Positions 24,362 to 32,797 are shown, counted from the first letter of the stretch. The stretch: DNA of 39,535 nucleotides from an uncultured Prevotellaceae bacterium (GCA_900316505.1 ONDH01000028.1:1-39535), one strand, 5' to 3'. Numbers and translations: made by a program. The notes: generated from the letters alone by a model not told the origin.

Positions 24362-25671
24362 AACGCTGCAATTTTTACGAGTTCATCAATTTCAACCTTA
24401 TTTCGCTTCTCAGTCACAGCAAAGAGCAGACCACCATCAAGTTTCACACCACCCAAGAAACCTGCATCAATAAAACGCTGGTAGAGGGCATCAACATCTC
24501 CGTCATACTTCACATAGAATTCATTGAAGAAAGGTTTGTTGTATGCCAAATGGAAACGTTCCGTCTTGAGCAATTCGTCACATAGATAATGAGCACCAGC
24601 ATAGGAGAGCTGAGCTGCCTCCTTCACGCCCTGCTTACCCATCAGTGACAGATAAACAGTCACCCACAGTGCCATCAGGCTCTGGTTACTGCAGATGTTA
24701 GAGGTGGCTTTCTGCCTGCGTATATGCTGTTCACGTGCCTGCAATGTCAACACAAAAGCGCGTTGGCCACGGTTATCCTTGGTCATGCCGACAATACGTC
24801 CTGGCATCTTTCGGATAAGTTTTTCCGTGCAGCACATATAGCCTACATAAGGACCACCAAACTGCATCGGAATGCCCAAGCTCTGACCATCACCCACAGC
24901 AATGTCTGCTCCCCATTCACCAGGGGTCTTCAACACAGCCAAGTCAGCAATGACACTGTCCATGATGAAGAGGGCCTTCTGTTCGTGGCATGCATCTGCA
25001 AAGCCCGTGAAATCCTCCACGATGCCATACACGTTGGGCTGCTGCACCATCACACCAGCCACACCTCCCTGAGCCAATTTGGTCTTCAGGTCATTGAGGT
25101 CAGTCACTCCATCATTCATGGCGATAGTGTCGAGTTCGATGCCATGATGCAAGGCATAGGTGTCAAGCACCTCACGTGTGCGAGGATTCACGCCACCAGA
25201 CACCAGCACCTTATTCACCTTCTTCCCGGCAGCCACAGCCATCATCATTGCCTCAGCAGCAGCTGTCGTGCCGTCATACATCGAGGCATTGGAGATGTCC
25301 ATGCCAGTCAGTTCAGCCATCATGCTCTGAAACTCAAAAATGTAGTGTAAGGTTCCTTGCGATATTTCTGCCTGATAGGGAGTATAGGATGTAAGGAACT
25401 CAGAGCGCTGCAACAGGCTCGGAATGACAGAAGGAGTCGTATGGTCATAAACGCCATAGCCCGCAAAACAAGTCAATTGTTTGTTCTGCGCGCCCAGCAT
25501 ATCGAACACATGGCGCACACCTTCTTCGGTAGATGCCGAATCAATCTGATAATCGCCCTTGAAACGGATGTTCTCCGGTATTTGGGCATAGAGTTCATCG
25601 AAGTTCTTCACCCCAACTCGCTCCATCATCTCCTTCAGGTCATCCTCCGTATGCGGAAAATATTTAAACAT
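24358..25671 (-). CDS. gcvPA: Glycine decarboxylase subunit 1 (P protein, alpha half)
   Basis: 437 residues. Partner of GcvPB in the heterotetrameric P protein used by Bacteroidetes, Firmicutes and archaea instead of the single-chain GcvP. Diagnostic stretches: FAGYGVYDHTTPSVIPS, TPYQAEISQGTLHYIFEFQ, GMDISNASMYDGTTAAAEA and ATSNICSNQSLMAL. Start at MFKYFPHTEDD, normal for the family. It lies 28 bases after gcvH. Confidence 0.96.
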   Translation of the reverse strand: MFKYFPHTEDDLKEMMERVGVKNFDELYAQIPENIRFKGDYQIDSASTEEGVRHVFDMLGAQNKQLTCFAGYGVYDHTTPSVIPSLLQRSEFLTSYTPYQAEISQGTLHYIFEFQSMMAELTGMDISNASMYDGTTAAAEAMMMAVAAGKKVNKVLVSGGVNPRTREVLDTYALHHGIELDTIAMNDGVTDLNDLKTKLAQGGVAGVMVQQPNVYGIVEDFTGFADACHEQKALFIMDSVIADLAVLKTPGEWGADIAVGDGQSLGIPMQFGGPYVGYMCCTEKLIRKMPGRIVGMTKDNRGQRAFVLTLQAREQHIRRQKATSNICSNQSLMALWVTVYLSLMGKQGVKEAAQLSYAGAHYLCDELLKTERFHLAYNKPFFNEFYVKYDGDVDALYQRFIDAGFLGGVKLDGGLLFAVTEKRNKVEIDELVKIAAL

Positions 25672-25699
25672 CTTAGAAATAAAGAGTTAAGAGTTATAA

Positions 25700-26089
25700 T
25701 TAGTGCGCTTCTTTTTCGCAGAAATCCTCGTATGCAACAGCATCCATCAGGTTTTCAAGTTCTGATTCGTCACTCATCTCCACCTTGATAATCCAGTTTG
25801 CATAAGCATCTTGATTAATGAGTTCTGGAGTATCTTCCAAGGCTTCATTCACCTCCACCACTGTGCCGCTGACTGGTGAGTTCAAGTCGCTGGCAGCCTT
25901 CACGCTTTCCACTGCGCCAAACTCTGCACCAGCTTCCACCTCGTCATCCACGTCAGGCATGTCCACATAGACCACATTGCCCAGAGCATGCTGTGCATAG
26001 TCTGTGATACCGATGATACCAATGTTGCCTTCCACTTTCAAATACTCATGTGACTCAGAATAATAGAGTCCTTCAATTACTTTTGCCAT
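25700..26089 (-). CDS. gcvH: Glycine cleavage H protein
   Basis: 129-residue lipoyl carrier that shuttles the aminomethyl group between P, T and L proteins. The lipoylation site is K64 in GAVESVKAASDLNSPVSG. The N-terminal YSESHEYLKVEG is typical. lplA in the same group is the likely lipoylating enzyme. It lies 22 bases after gcvT. Confidence 0.97.
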   Translation of the reverse strand: MAKVIEGLYYSESHEYLKVEGNIGIIGITDYAQHALGNVVYVDMPDVDDEVEAGAEFGAVESVKAASDLNSPVSGTVVEVNEALEDTPELINQDAYANWIIKVEMSDESELENLMDAVAYEDFCEKEAH

Positions 26090-26111
26090 AATTCAATATT
26101 ATTATTTGTTT

Positions 26112-27209
26112 TTATTTCTTGTAACGCTTCTCGTAGAACAGTTTCTTCACCACTTTCCCTGCAAAGGTCTTCTTGCGGATTTGAATCTCCACTTCTGTAC
26201 CCAATGCTGCATACTGGCTATCAATCAATGCCATGCACACACTCTTGTCAGTAGAAAGTGTGTGGTAACCCGTCGTCACCTCACCAATCGCCTGTCCATC
26301 TTTCAGCACTGTATAACCGTGACGTGGAATTGCCTTGTCCGCCAATTCGATGCCCACCAGTTTCTTCGCCACACCCTCTGTTTTCTGTTTCAACAAGGCA
26401 TCGCGACCAATAAAGTCCTTGTCCAGTTTCACAAACATTGACAAACCAGCCATAACAGGCGAAATTTCTTCTGTGAGTTCATCACCATAAAGTGGAAGTC
26501 CTGCCTCAAAACGCAAGGTGTCACGGCATCCCAAACCACAAGGCTGCACACCTGCAGCAATGAGTTTGTCCCAACACTCACGGATATACTCAGGGGTAGC
26601 ATACACTTCAAAACCATCCTCACCCGTATAGCCTGTGCGCGACACAATCACGTCACCCACCGTCTTGACCGTGTAGAACGTCAATTCGCTGCAAGGAATG
26701 CCCAGCACAGATTCCATCACTTGTTCCGATTCTGGTCCCTGCACTGCAATCTGGCCATAGAATTCTGAGCGATTCTGCAAATCGATGTCAAAACCAATCG
26801 CATGTTGCTGCATCCATGCCCAGTCCTTGTCAATGTTAGCGGCATTGATGACCAGGAAGAAATCATTCTCCCCCATCTTATACACCAGCAAGTCATCCAC
26901 TGTGCCACCATTCTCATAGCACATCATTCCATAATAAATCTTCCCCACAGGAGCACCCGCGATGTCATTCGTGAAGATGTGCTGTACATAACGCTCTGCA
27001 TCCTTGCCACGAACTGTCACCTCACCCATATGGGACACATCAAAGAGTCCCACCTTTCCACGCACAGCCTGATGCTCCACTGCAATACCCGCATACTGGA
27101 TAGGCATCTCAAAACCGCCAAAGGGAGACATCAATGCCCCCAATTCCACGTGCTTGTCATACAGACAAGTCCGTTTGTCCTTCTTTTCCAAATTTTCTTC
27201 CATCTTCAT
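26112..27209 (-). CDS. gcvT: Aminomethyltransferase (T protein)
   Basis: Transfers the methylene from aminomethyl-GcvH to tetrahydrofolate, releasing ammonia. GGFEMPIQYAGI, DVSHMGEVTVRG and SRTGYTGEDGFEVY are standard GcvT signatures. The frame is open to an ATG at 27239, but the extra residues (MRERNEKND) come from A-rich sequence beside an octad repeat. The start at 27209 (MKMEENLEKKD) is therefore preferred; 27203 is equally possible. A promoter box at 27289-27296 may give this gene and those below it independent expression from lplA. Confidence 0.95.
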   Translation of the reverse strand: MKMEENLEKKDKRTCLYDKHVELGALMSPFGGFEMPIQYAGIAVEHQAVRGKVGLFDVSHMGEVTVRGKDAERYVQHIFTNDIAGAPVGKIYYGMMCYENGGTVDDLLVYKMGENDFFLVINAANIDKDWAWMQQHAIGFDIDLQNRSEFYGQIAVQGPESEQVMESVLGIPCSELTFYTVKTVGDVIVSRTGYTGEDGFEVYATPEYIRECWDKLIAAGVQPCGLGCRDTLRFEAGLPLYGDELTEEISPVMAGLSMFVKLDKDFIGRDALLKQKTEGVAKKLVGIELADKAIPRHGYTVLKDGQAIGEVTTGYHTLSTDKSVCMALIDSQYAALGTEVEIQIRKKTFAGKVVKKLFYEKRYKK

Positions 27210-27253
27210 TATATCATTTTTTTCATTTCTTTCTCTCATTATTCATTAATCAT

Positions 27254-27288
27254 CTTTCATTCCCTCATTCTTTCATTTTTCCATTTTT
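27254..27288 (-). repeat. 8-bp array between lplA and gcvT
   Basis: Octads in register on the plus strand: CTTTCATT, CCCTCATT, CTTTCATT, TTTCCATT, and a final partial unit up to the lplA stop. The minus strand reads AATGAAAG-type units, the same as at 1-52. It therefore places several ATG triplets just upstream of gcvT. Confidence 0.7.
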
Positions 27289-27971
27289 CAAAGATATTTC
27301 TCTTCCAACCTTTCAATCTCATCCACCTCTGACAGAGTAAGCACCCGCTCCCCCACACAAAGCGTCGTTCTGATGAGCGACTTCACCTCCTCCAAACTCA
27401 TGTCCGTATAGTCTTTCAGCAGCGTGATGCGCTGACGCACACTCTCCACACCTTTCCGTTGCAACTTCTCCCTGCTTGGGGTAATAGCATGCAACATATT
27501 CTCCATATCCGTATCATACAAGAAAGTGCTATGCACGATATTCCTGCCTGGCAAATGATAAAAGGCCGTACCACTCACCTTCCTCTCACCAATCATCACG
27601 TCATTATGACTTGTGCTCGTAGCCTCCACGCCCATGCGCCGAAGCACCAACAACAGCATATTGATGAATTTGTTGAACGTGAAGCCCACATTATCCCCGT
27701 CACACACATACGACAGCATCACGTTCCCCTTATCAGCATACACACATCCACCCCCACTCTTACGACGAAACATCAGAATACCCTTCTCGTGGCAATAATC
27801 CACATTCACCTCATTCTCCATCACCTGATTGCGACCAAAGATGACCGTCGGTGCCACCTGCCACATGAAGAAACACTCAGGTTCGTCCAATCGACGTGCC
27901 ACCCACTCCTCCATCGCCAAATAGAACGACAGACGGCGCTCCTTCTCTTCAGGCAAAGCGATATACTTCAT
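27288..27971 (-). CDS. lplA: Lipoate-protein ligase A-type enzyme
   Basis: 227 residues. Activates lipoate with ATP and attaches it to a lysine of E2 subunits or GcvH. The LplA/LipM-family signature is intact: FGRNQVMENEV, RRKSGGGCVYAD (69-80) and the catalytic lysine in GERKVSGTA. At this length it is close to a catalytic domain without the full accessory domain, though residues 165-227 form a short C-terminal extension. Being first in the gcv group, it very probably modifies GcvH. Its start lies 8 bases from heptad element D. Confidence 0.93.
   Translation of the reverse strand: MKYIALPEEKERRLSFYLAMEEWVARRLDEPECFFMWQVAPTVIFGRNQVMENEVNVDYCHEKGILMFRRKSGGGCVYADKGNVMLSYVCDGDNVGFTFNKFINMLLLVLRRMGVEATSTSHNDVMIGERKVSGTAFYHLPGRNIVHSTFLYDTDMENMLHAITPSREKLQRKGVESVRQRITLLKDYTDMSLEEVKSLIRTTLCVGERVLTLSEVDEIERLEEKYL
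27289..27296 (-). promoter_or_regulatory. Promoter-like box inside the lplA stop region
   Basis: CAAAGATA on the plus strand reads TATCTTTG on the minus strand. It overlaps the last two codons and the stop codon of lplA (TAT CTT TGA). The minus-33 match is poor, so this is only a candidate gcvT promoter. Confidence 0.35.
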
Positions 27972-27979
27972 CCGCTATC

Positions 27980-28035
27980 TCTAAACTCTAAACTCTAAAC
28001 CCTAAATCCTAAACTCCAAGCCCTATACGCTCAAC
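27980..28035 (-). repeat. Heptad-repeat element D (minus orientation)
   Basis: Eight heptads in register: TCTAAAC three times, CCTAAAT, CCTAAAC, then degenerate TCCAAGC, CCTATAC, GCTCAAC. It fills the 59-base gap between the gene at 28031 and lplA and runs into the stop codon of the former. The minus strand reads GTTTAGA/GTTTAGG. Confidence 0.85.
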
Positions 28036-28387
28036 TCTTTTTCTTCTTCCCCACAACGCCTTTCACCCATCCTCCGACAGCCTTGGCACCACGCTTCGTC
28101 TTCCACACCGCCACTGTCTTCTGGTATTTCGCTTTCAAGTTGTAATACTTCTCCAACTGAATCTGCGTCATCTGCTTCTTCACGCCCTTATACTCCTTCG
28201 TGAATTCCTTATATACCAACTTGACAGAGTCCATTGTTTCGGGCTTCAGTTCCCCACTATTGAGGGCAGCCACTCCATCCACGAAAAGCTCGTATTTGTT
28301 GATGAAATCACTGGCAGGGTCAGCCATCATAGACGACACACCCAACATCGCTGTCACACACCACACTAAAAGTCTTTTAATCATCAT
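28031..28387 (-). CDS. Small exported protein, possibly DUF6565-like
   Basis: 118 residues: signal peptide (MMIKRLLVWCVTAMLGVSSMMA), then a helical, charged region. It contains TMDSVKLVYKEFTKEYKGV, a glutamine/tyrosine-rich stretch (QLEKYYNLKAKYQ) and a very basic end (GVVGKKKKS). The spacing of aromatic and lysine residues reminds me of small Bacteroidetes periplasmic proteins placed in DUF6565, but this is a weak assignment. It lies between the terminator at 28413-28448 and lplA and may be co-transcribed with the gcv genes. Confidence 0.65.
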   Translation of the reverse strand: MMIKRLLVWCVTAMLGVSSMMADPASDFINKYELFVDGVAALNSGELKPETMDSVKLVYKEFTKEYKGVKKQMTQIQLEKYYNLKAKYQKTVAVWKTKRGAKAVGGWVKGVVGKKKKS

Positions 28388-28412
28388 TTTCTATTTTTTA
28401 GTTTTATCGTGA

Positions 28413-28448
28413 AGGAAAGCCGGCATCCATACGTGTCGGCTTTCCTTT
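28413..28448. terminator. Hairpin terminator after the peptidase/peptide pair
   Basis: A 14-base stem AAGGAAAGCCGGCA (28413-28426) pairs with TGTCGGCTTTCCTT (28435-28448) with one G-T pair and an 8-base loop. There is no strong T-run on the minus strand. It sits 22 bases after the peptide stop, separating it from the gene starting at 28387. Confidence 0.7.
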
Positions 28449-28470
28449 CCTATCTTACGTCATCAGGTTC

Positions 28471-28650
28471 TTACCACAAGAGACCATTGATCTCTGAGTC
28501 AAAGTCTGTCAGGTCTTCCACCTCATCGAATGGGTCTGCTTTGATGCCAATGTCAGGAGTACTTCCTCCCGGTGATGATGGCAGATTAAACTGCTGAGTT
28601 GCCACCAGAACGATGTCCAATTCTGGTTTGATATATGCTTTCTTTTTCAT
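28471..28650 (-). CDS. 59-residue peptide downstream of the C10 peptidase
   Basis: Begins MKKKAYIKPELDIVLVATQQ, continues with a Pro/Ser/Gly stretch (NLPSSPGGSTPD), and ends in an acidic segment (DPFDEVEDLTDFDSEINGL) before a final LW. It has no classical signal peptide. The MKKKxYIKPE opening recalls a class of small Prevotella proteins of unknown role found beside exported proteins; this is from memory and unverified. It starts 14 bases after the peptidase stop and is followed by a hairpin terminator, so the two are almost certainly one transcript. Protease inhibitor, substrate or secreted signal are all open. Confidence 0.75.
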   Translation of the reverse strand: MKKKAYIKPELDIVLVATQQFNLPSSPGGSTPDIGIKADPFDEVEDLTDFDSEINGLLW

Positions 28651-28664
28651 TGTCCTATTCCTTT

Positions 28665-31600
28665 TTATTGAATGATATATTTGCGTCCGTTATGGATGTA
28701 CACACCCTTCTCGGTTGGCTTGCCTGTCAACTTCACACCATTGATGGTGTACCAAGCATCGTCAACAGACTCCTGTACGTCGTCAGTCGTCAACTCAACA
28801 ATGCCCGTTGCTTCGTCATGCCCAACAAAACCGATGGCAAGCGCATCAGCCTGTAAGTTGTGAGAAGATGGGTAGAAGTATGCCTGGAAAGCAGGAACCG
28901 TGCCCGAAGCAGTAGTCTTAAACTTATTGCCCTCATCATTCAGTACATAAGCATCTGTAACACTTTGCTTCTGCGAGCCACCAGTGAACATATAGTAGAA
29001 ACCACTTTGGGTGTTCTTCTCGTTCGACTTGATGACAGCATCAGTAGCCTCAAAAGTGATTGGCGTACCCGTCAACTTATACTCTACACCCCAATGGTCA
29101 CTTGGCATGGTGATCAGGTAAGGTGTATTTGCCTTCATAATGTTACCAGCATGGTCAAATTTCACTGTACCCTTTCCATCAGTAATGAACTTATACACCC
29201 AGAAGTCTTTATCTGTGTCAGAACTGCTCGTGAACCAACGGATAGGAGTGCTACCATTCTTCACACCACCAGTAGAAGCATCCACATCGAATGGCAGAAT
29301 AATGGTGCTCCAACCATTGCCTGAGCCATCAGCACCTTTTGAGAATTTACGTGTATAACTAATCTTCGTTGCAGTGAAGTCAATTGGAGTGTAGAAATCA
29401 TAACCGTCGGTCAACTCAATATTAGCAGCCGTTGTACCCTTCACCCAGTTTTTGGTGATACCACTGATTGGGTCTGTATCTGCCAGATAGAGACAGTTAG
29501 GACTAGCAGCAGTTGTGACAAGAGAAGTGACCACCGATTGACCACGTAAGTCAACCACAGCAGCATCAGCTGGTACGTTATATGAAGCTGCTGCTTTCAG
29601 TAATGTTTCTGTACCATCAGCTGCAATTGTCGTAATAGCAGGAGTAACAGTGTATTTTGTAAATGCGACATCAGGCAATGCGTCAGCCCATGAACCACCA
29701 TGATAATAACGAGCACGCACGCTATAAGTACCATCAAATTCCACGTCTTTCTCAAAAGTCACCACAACGGAAGAACTTGGTGGAATGATGACATGTTGGC
29801 TCTCAAGAGTTGTTGGTGAACCAGAACTGCCAGTCCACTTATATACGGTCGTTGAAACCCAGCCATCGTATGCTGTAGTCGGGCTCTCATTCGTAAATCT
29901 AACTTTATCTACCAGTTTTTTGCCTAAGATTTCCATTCCACTCACATTGAGTTGATGAACAGAAGTTAAAGTTGGCGTATTGTCACTCGGCACTCCCGAT
30001 TCAATCTTAATGCTTTTACCACCACTGATAGGCTTTAAGCCCGATTCATCAGTAGTAAATTGCAGTATCTGCGTACCTGCAACAGTTGGTTTGTAGCTGA
30101 AAGAAGCGAGAACCGATTCACCTGGTTCAACATTAACATCAGTGCCAGACTTCTTTTCCCCATCCACAATCAGATAGAGAATAGAGCGATAAGGCGCCGT
30201 ACCTGTATTCTTGATTTTGGCTGTAATCGTCTGTGCTGTATTCACAACACCATCAGTAGTCAACGTGATATCAGAAGCCGTTAAATTGTAATTTGGACTT
30301 ACTGTTGTAAATGTTACATCCGACTCATCCACTACAGCTTGCACGTAATATGCATCAGAACCATAACAAACATTCCAATCAGAAGAACTCGACAAACGGC
30401 TCATTTGCTTAAGAGTATAAGTTTTACCTGCCGTTAAACTCTTAAGATTCAAATAAACACGATATGTAATATCTGATGCACCAGAAGGAGGGAACTCGAA
30501 GGCTCCCGTATATTCCTTTATTTCGCCTACAAGATGGTCTTCATCATCATATACACCCACACCGAAAACAAATGTATGGGTAAAAGTCAACTCACTCTTC
30601 ACATGAGTAGTGAAATCAAATTGGAAATTTGTTTGATTCTTAGCAACCGTTGCAGTACCTAAATAATCAAATTGCTGGCATGACACGACAGCAGCTTCTG
30701 GAGTAGTGTCACCCGTTGACTTTTGAAAACCTATGATTGCATCCTGTTTCATCGCATATCCATCTACTGCAGAGCCACTACCAGCACCACCTTTTTCTGG
30801 ATTCACAACAGAAAGAAGGTAATAGCCATCATGCAGACCACCCCAACCCCAATTGATATGGAAATAGCCGTCTGCATCATAACCATCACAAATGAAGGCA
30901 TGACCGCCACCTGATGACTTTCCACCATATAGCACAGGACGATTTGCTGCCAATTCTTGATAGATAATGTCTTCCCATTCTGTATTCGTATATAGATTAC
31001 GATAGAGGTTCTTCAAATGGTGGTCGAAGCCAAAATAAGTGTTCAAGGCTTCAGACACAAACATCGTAGTAGCCGATGAAGTCGAAGCGTATCTCATACG
31101 CACAGCAGCACCGCAATACTGCATCAGTGTGGCAACAGCTACAGCTTCTGGAGCAGTCGTTAACTCTGAGCCCGTGTAAGTCTTCTGCATATTCGCCCAA
31201 TCGAAAGAGGCTTTAGTACATGCAGACACATCATGACCATTGCCATCATTATATCCTGCAATATCCGCAATGGTTCCCATAGGGAATCCTTCTTTCTGAT
31301 TGCAATAATAAAGCATCTGTGCCATTGCACTAGCGACACAACCTGTCGCACAGCCAGAAGGAACCTGATAGTTATAAGGGGCAACTTGATTCCACTTCGT
31401 CTGAATCAGCGGGGCAATCGCAGCCTTCACACCTGCAGGCGCCTTTCTCACCTTGCTTGCAGAAGCAGTTGCTTCACCTTGTTTCTCCATCCAAGCAATC
31501 TGGTTGGTGTATTCCTGAAGCCATTCCTTCATGTTGTCGGGAATGTTCTGAGCGTCGAACGCACCCTCGTCGGTGTAACCGATGATGTCGGGTGTGAGGT

Positions 31601-31844
31601 CTGAACCACTCACGATAACAAAACCATTACTTGCACCAATGTTAAACACGTGATAGGCGTCGCCAGACGATGCCAACGACAAATCCTGCAGACGACGAGG
31701 CGCCTTAGCCACACCTGCCCTCTGACTGACAGTTCCATTTAAGAATGCCAGCGCTTTCGCCTTCGCTTCTTCCTTGCCGACTGGCCCTGCGAAAAGGGAG
31801 GTGGTCAGCAACAAGCCAAGGATGAGAAGTAGAGATTTCTTCAT
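28665..31844 (-). CDS. C10 family (streptopain-like) cysteine peptidase, multidomain
   Basis: 1059 residues from the preferred start at 31844 (MKKSLLLILGLLLTTSLFAG, a signal peptide; an ATG eight codons earlier would spoil it). Numbering is from that start. The pro-region, about 20-145, has the Spi-like KEEAKAKALAFLNG. The peptidase domain has catalytic C169 in SGCATGCVASAMAQ and H315 in GGGHAFICDGYD, followed by FHINWGWGG. Several beta-sandwich repeats fill about 380-800. The last 30 residues (INGVKLTGKPTEKGVYIHNG, then RKYIIQ) resemble the Prevotella C-terminal tail linked to type IX secretion or surface sorting. Relatives include streptococcal SpeB and Bacteroides fragilis Bfp proteases. 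A 59-residue peptide gene follows. Confidence 0.92.
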   Translation of the reverse strand: MKKSLLLILGLLLTTSLFAGPVGKEEAKAKALAFLNGTVSQRAGVAKAPRRLQDLSLASSGDAYHVFNIGASNGFVIVSGSDLTPDIIGYTDEGAFDAQNIPDNMKEWLQEYTNQIAWMEKQGEATASASKVRKAPAGVKAAIAPLIQTKWNQVAPYNYQVPSGCATGCVASAMAQMLYYCNQKEGFPMGTIADIAGYNDGNGHDVSACTKASFDWANMQKTYTGSELTTAPEAVAVATLMQYCGAAVRMRYASTSSATTMFVSEALNTYFGFDHHLKNLYRNLYTNTEWEDIIYQELAANRPVLYGGKSSGGGHAFICDGYDADGYFHINWGWGGLHDGYYLLSVVNPEKGGAGSGSAVDGYAMKQDAIIGFQKSTGDTTPEAAVVSCQQFDYLGTATVAKNQTNFQFDFTTHVKSELTFTHTFVFGVGVYDDEDHLVGEIKEYTGAFEFPPSGASDITYRVYLNLKSLTAGKTYTLKQMSRLSSSSDWNVCYGSDAYYVQAVVDESDVTFTTVSPNYNLTASDITLTTDGVVNTAQTITAKIKNTGTAPYRSILYLIVDGEKKSGTDVNVEPGESVLASFSYKPTVAGTQILQFTTDESGLKPISGGKSIKIESGVPSDNTPTLTSVHQLNVSGMEILGKKLVDKVRFTNESPTTAYDGWVSTTVYKWTGSSGSPTTLESQHVIIPPSSSVVVTFEKDVEFDGTYSVRARYYHGGSWADALPDVAFTKYTVTPAITTIAADGTETLLKAAASYNVPADAAVVDLRGQSVVTSLVTTAASPNCLYLADTDPISGITKNWVKGTTAANIELTDGYDFYTPIDFTATKISYTRKFSKGADGSGNGWSTIILPFDVDASTGGVKNGSTPIRWFTSSSDTDKDFWVYKFITDGKGTVKFDHAGNIMKANTPYLITMPSDHWGVEYKLTGTPITFEATDAVIKSNEKNTQSGFYYMFTGGSQKQSVTDAYVLNDEGNKFKTTASGTVPAFQAYFYPSSHNLQADALAIGFVGHDEATGIVELTTDDVQESVDDAWYTINGVKLTGKPTEKGVYIHNGRKYIIQ

Positions 31845-31929
31845 GTTAGTAATAAAAAAGTTATACAATTGTTTCTGTTAGTTTCTTCGGTTATTTCTTC
31901 GAGGAAAAAGACTATCACTCACTGCACAC

Positions 31930-32379
31930 TCATTTCTCTGCAGGAGCAGTTTCAAGGTTCTTATACTTTGCTGCCCAGAACTGTGCCTTCTCAAGGTCTT
32001 TAGGTACAAGTTTCCCCTGCAAATAGATGGAGGCAAGGTTGAACTGCGCATCCTTATGTCCCTGAAGCCCAGCCTTCGTAAGCCATTCGATGCCCTTTTC
32101 AGTGTCTTGCACCACCTTCTTACCCTCAATGCAAAGAAGTCCAAGCAGATACTGAGCCTCTGCATGTCCTGCATCAGCAGACAGCACATAATAGGTCAGT
32201 GCCTTGTCTATTTCCTTTGCCTTCCAATACTTGTTTCCCTTCTCATAGTTTTCCTCAGCTTCCTTCTTCACAGCTTCCTGGTCGAACACTACAGCGACAG
32301 TATCCGTTTGTTCCTGAGCCACCACACCCATCGTCATGCACACAGCAGCGACAAGCACTAATATTCTGTTTCTCATCAT
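31930..32379 (-). CDS. Exported Sel1-like repeat protein
   Basis: 149 residues from the start at 32379 (MMRNRILVLVAAVCMTMGVVAQ, a signal peptide). The frame is open further upstream, but that part has no coding character and would bury the signal. Two to three Sel1/TPR-like repeats are visible: ADAGHAEAQYLLGLLCIEG, GLQGHKDAQFNLASIYLQG and a partial first one (GNKYWKAKEIDKALTYY). Such repeats mediate protein contacts. It lies 85 bases upstream of the peptidase, same strand, and its own promoter (32420-32451) may serve the whole peptidase unit. Confidence 0.82.
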   Translation of the reverse strand: MMRNRILVLVAAVCMTMGVVAQEQTDTVAVVFDQEAVKKEAEENYEKGNKYWKAKEIDKALTYYVLSADAGHAEAQYLLGLLCIEGKKVVQDTEKGIEWLTKAGLQGHKDAQFNLASIYLQGKLVPKDLEKAQFWAAKYKNLETAPAEK

Positions 32380-32419
32380 GATTTTCCTTTTTATGATGTT
32401 AATAAATAAATGCGTGTTG

Positions 32420-32451
32420 CAAAGATAGCACAATTTGCAGACACAAACAAA
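32420..32451 (-). promoter_or_regulatory. Promoter of the Sel1/C10-peptidase unit
   Basis: On the minus strand, TTTG (32451-32448), exactly 20 bases, then TATCTTTG (32427-32420): a full match to the Bacteroidetes consensus, about 41 bases upstream of the gene start at 32379. Confidence 0.8.
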
Positions 32452-32665
32452 ACAAACCCCACTTTTTTTGCAATACCTCGAAAAAAATGCCACTTCACAG
32501 AAATTATGTTGCACAAGAGCACAAAAATGAAGTTTCAACTTTTCTCGCCGCAAAGTTACGACTTCTATAACGCGTCTCAAAATTTGTATCCAAAAAAGTG
32601 TTATTATGGCTACATGTAACCAATTTCGCTCAAAATGGCAGGTGTATTTCGTAAGCATTGAAGTG

Positions 32666-32797
32666 TTTACGAGGGAGTGACTACCGCTTTTACGAGGGAG
32701 TGACAAGGGTGTTTATGAGGAAGTGACGATAGGGTTTACGGGAGAGTGACAATGACGTTTAGAGGGAAGTGACGTTGACGTTTGCGAAAGCGAAAGT
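32666..32797 (+). repeat. 23-bp tandem array, core TTTACGAGGGAGTGAC
   Basis: Units start at 32666, 32689, 32712, 32735, 32758 and 32781, always exactly 23 bases apart. Each has a conserved 16-base core followed by a variable 7-base stretch; the sixth copy is decayed. The array sits in the 800-base divergent gap between the Sel1 and flavodoxin genes, between their promoters. It is followed at 32795-32832 by GTGAATTT-type words and a CGTG...CACG hairpin. No gene is visible in 32452-33055. Confidence 0.9.

Noticed and set aside
27972..28470. Glycine riboswitch upstream of the gcv group
   Set aside because: The gaps hold only heptad repeat and a terminator hairpin; no aptamer-like conserved core was seen.
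31930..32706. 258-residue version of the Sel1 protein
   Set aside because: The extra 109 residues cross the matched promoter at 32420-32451 and would bury the signal peptide.
32666..32797. CRISPR array
   Set aside because: Repeats of 16 bases with 7-base gaps are far too short, spacers are not unique 30-mers, and no cas gene is present.
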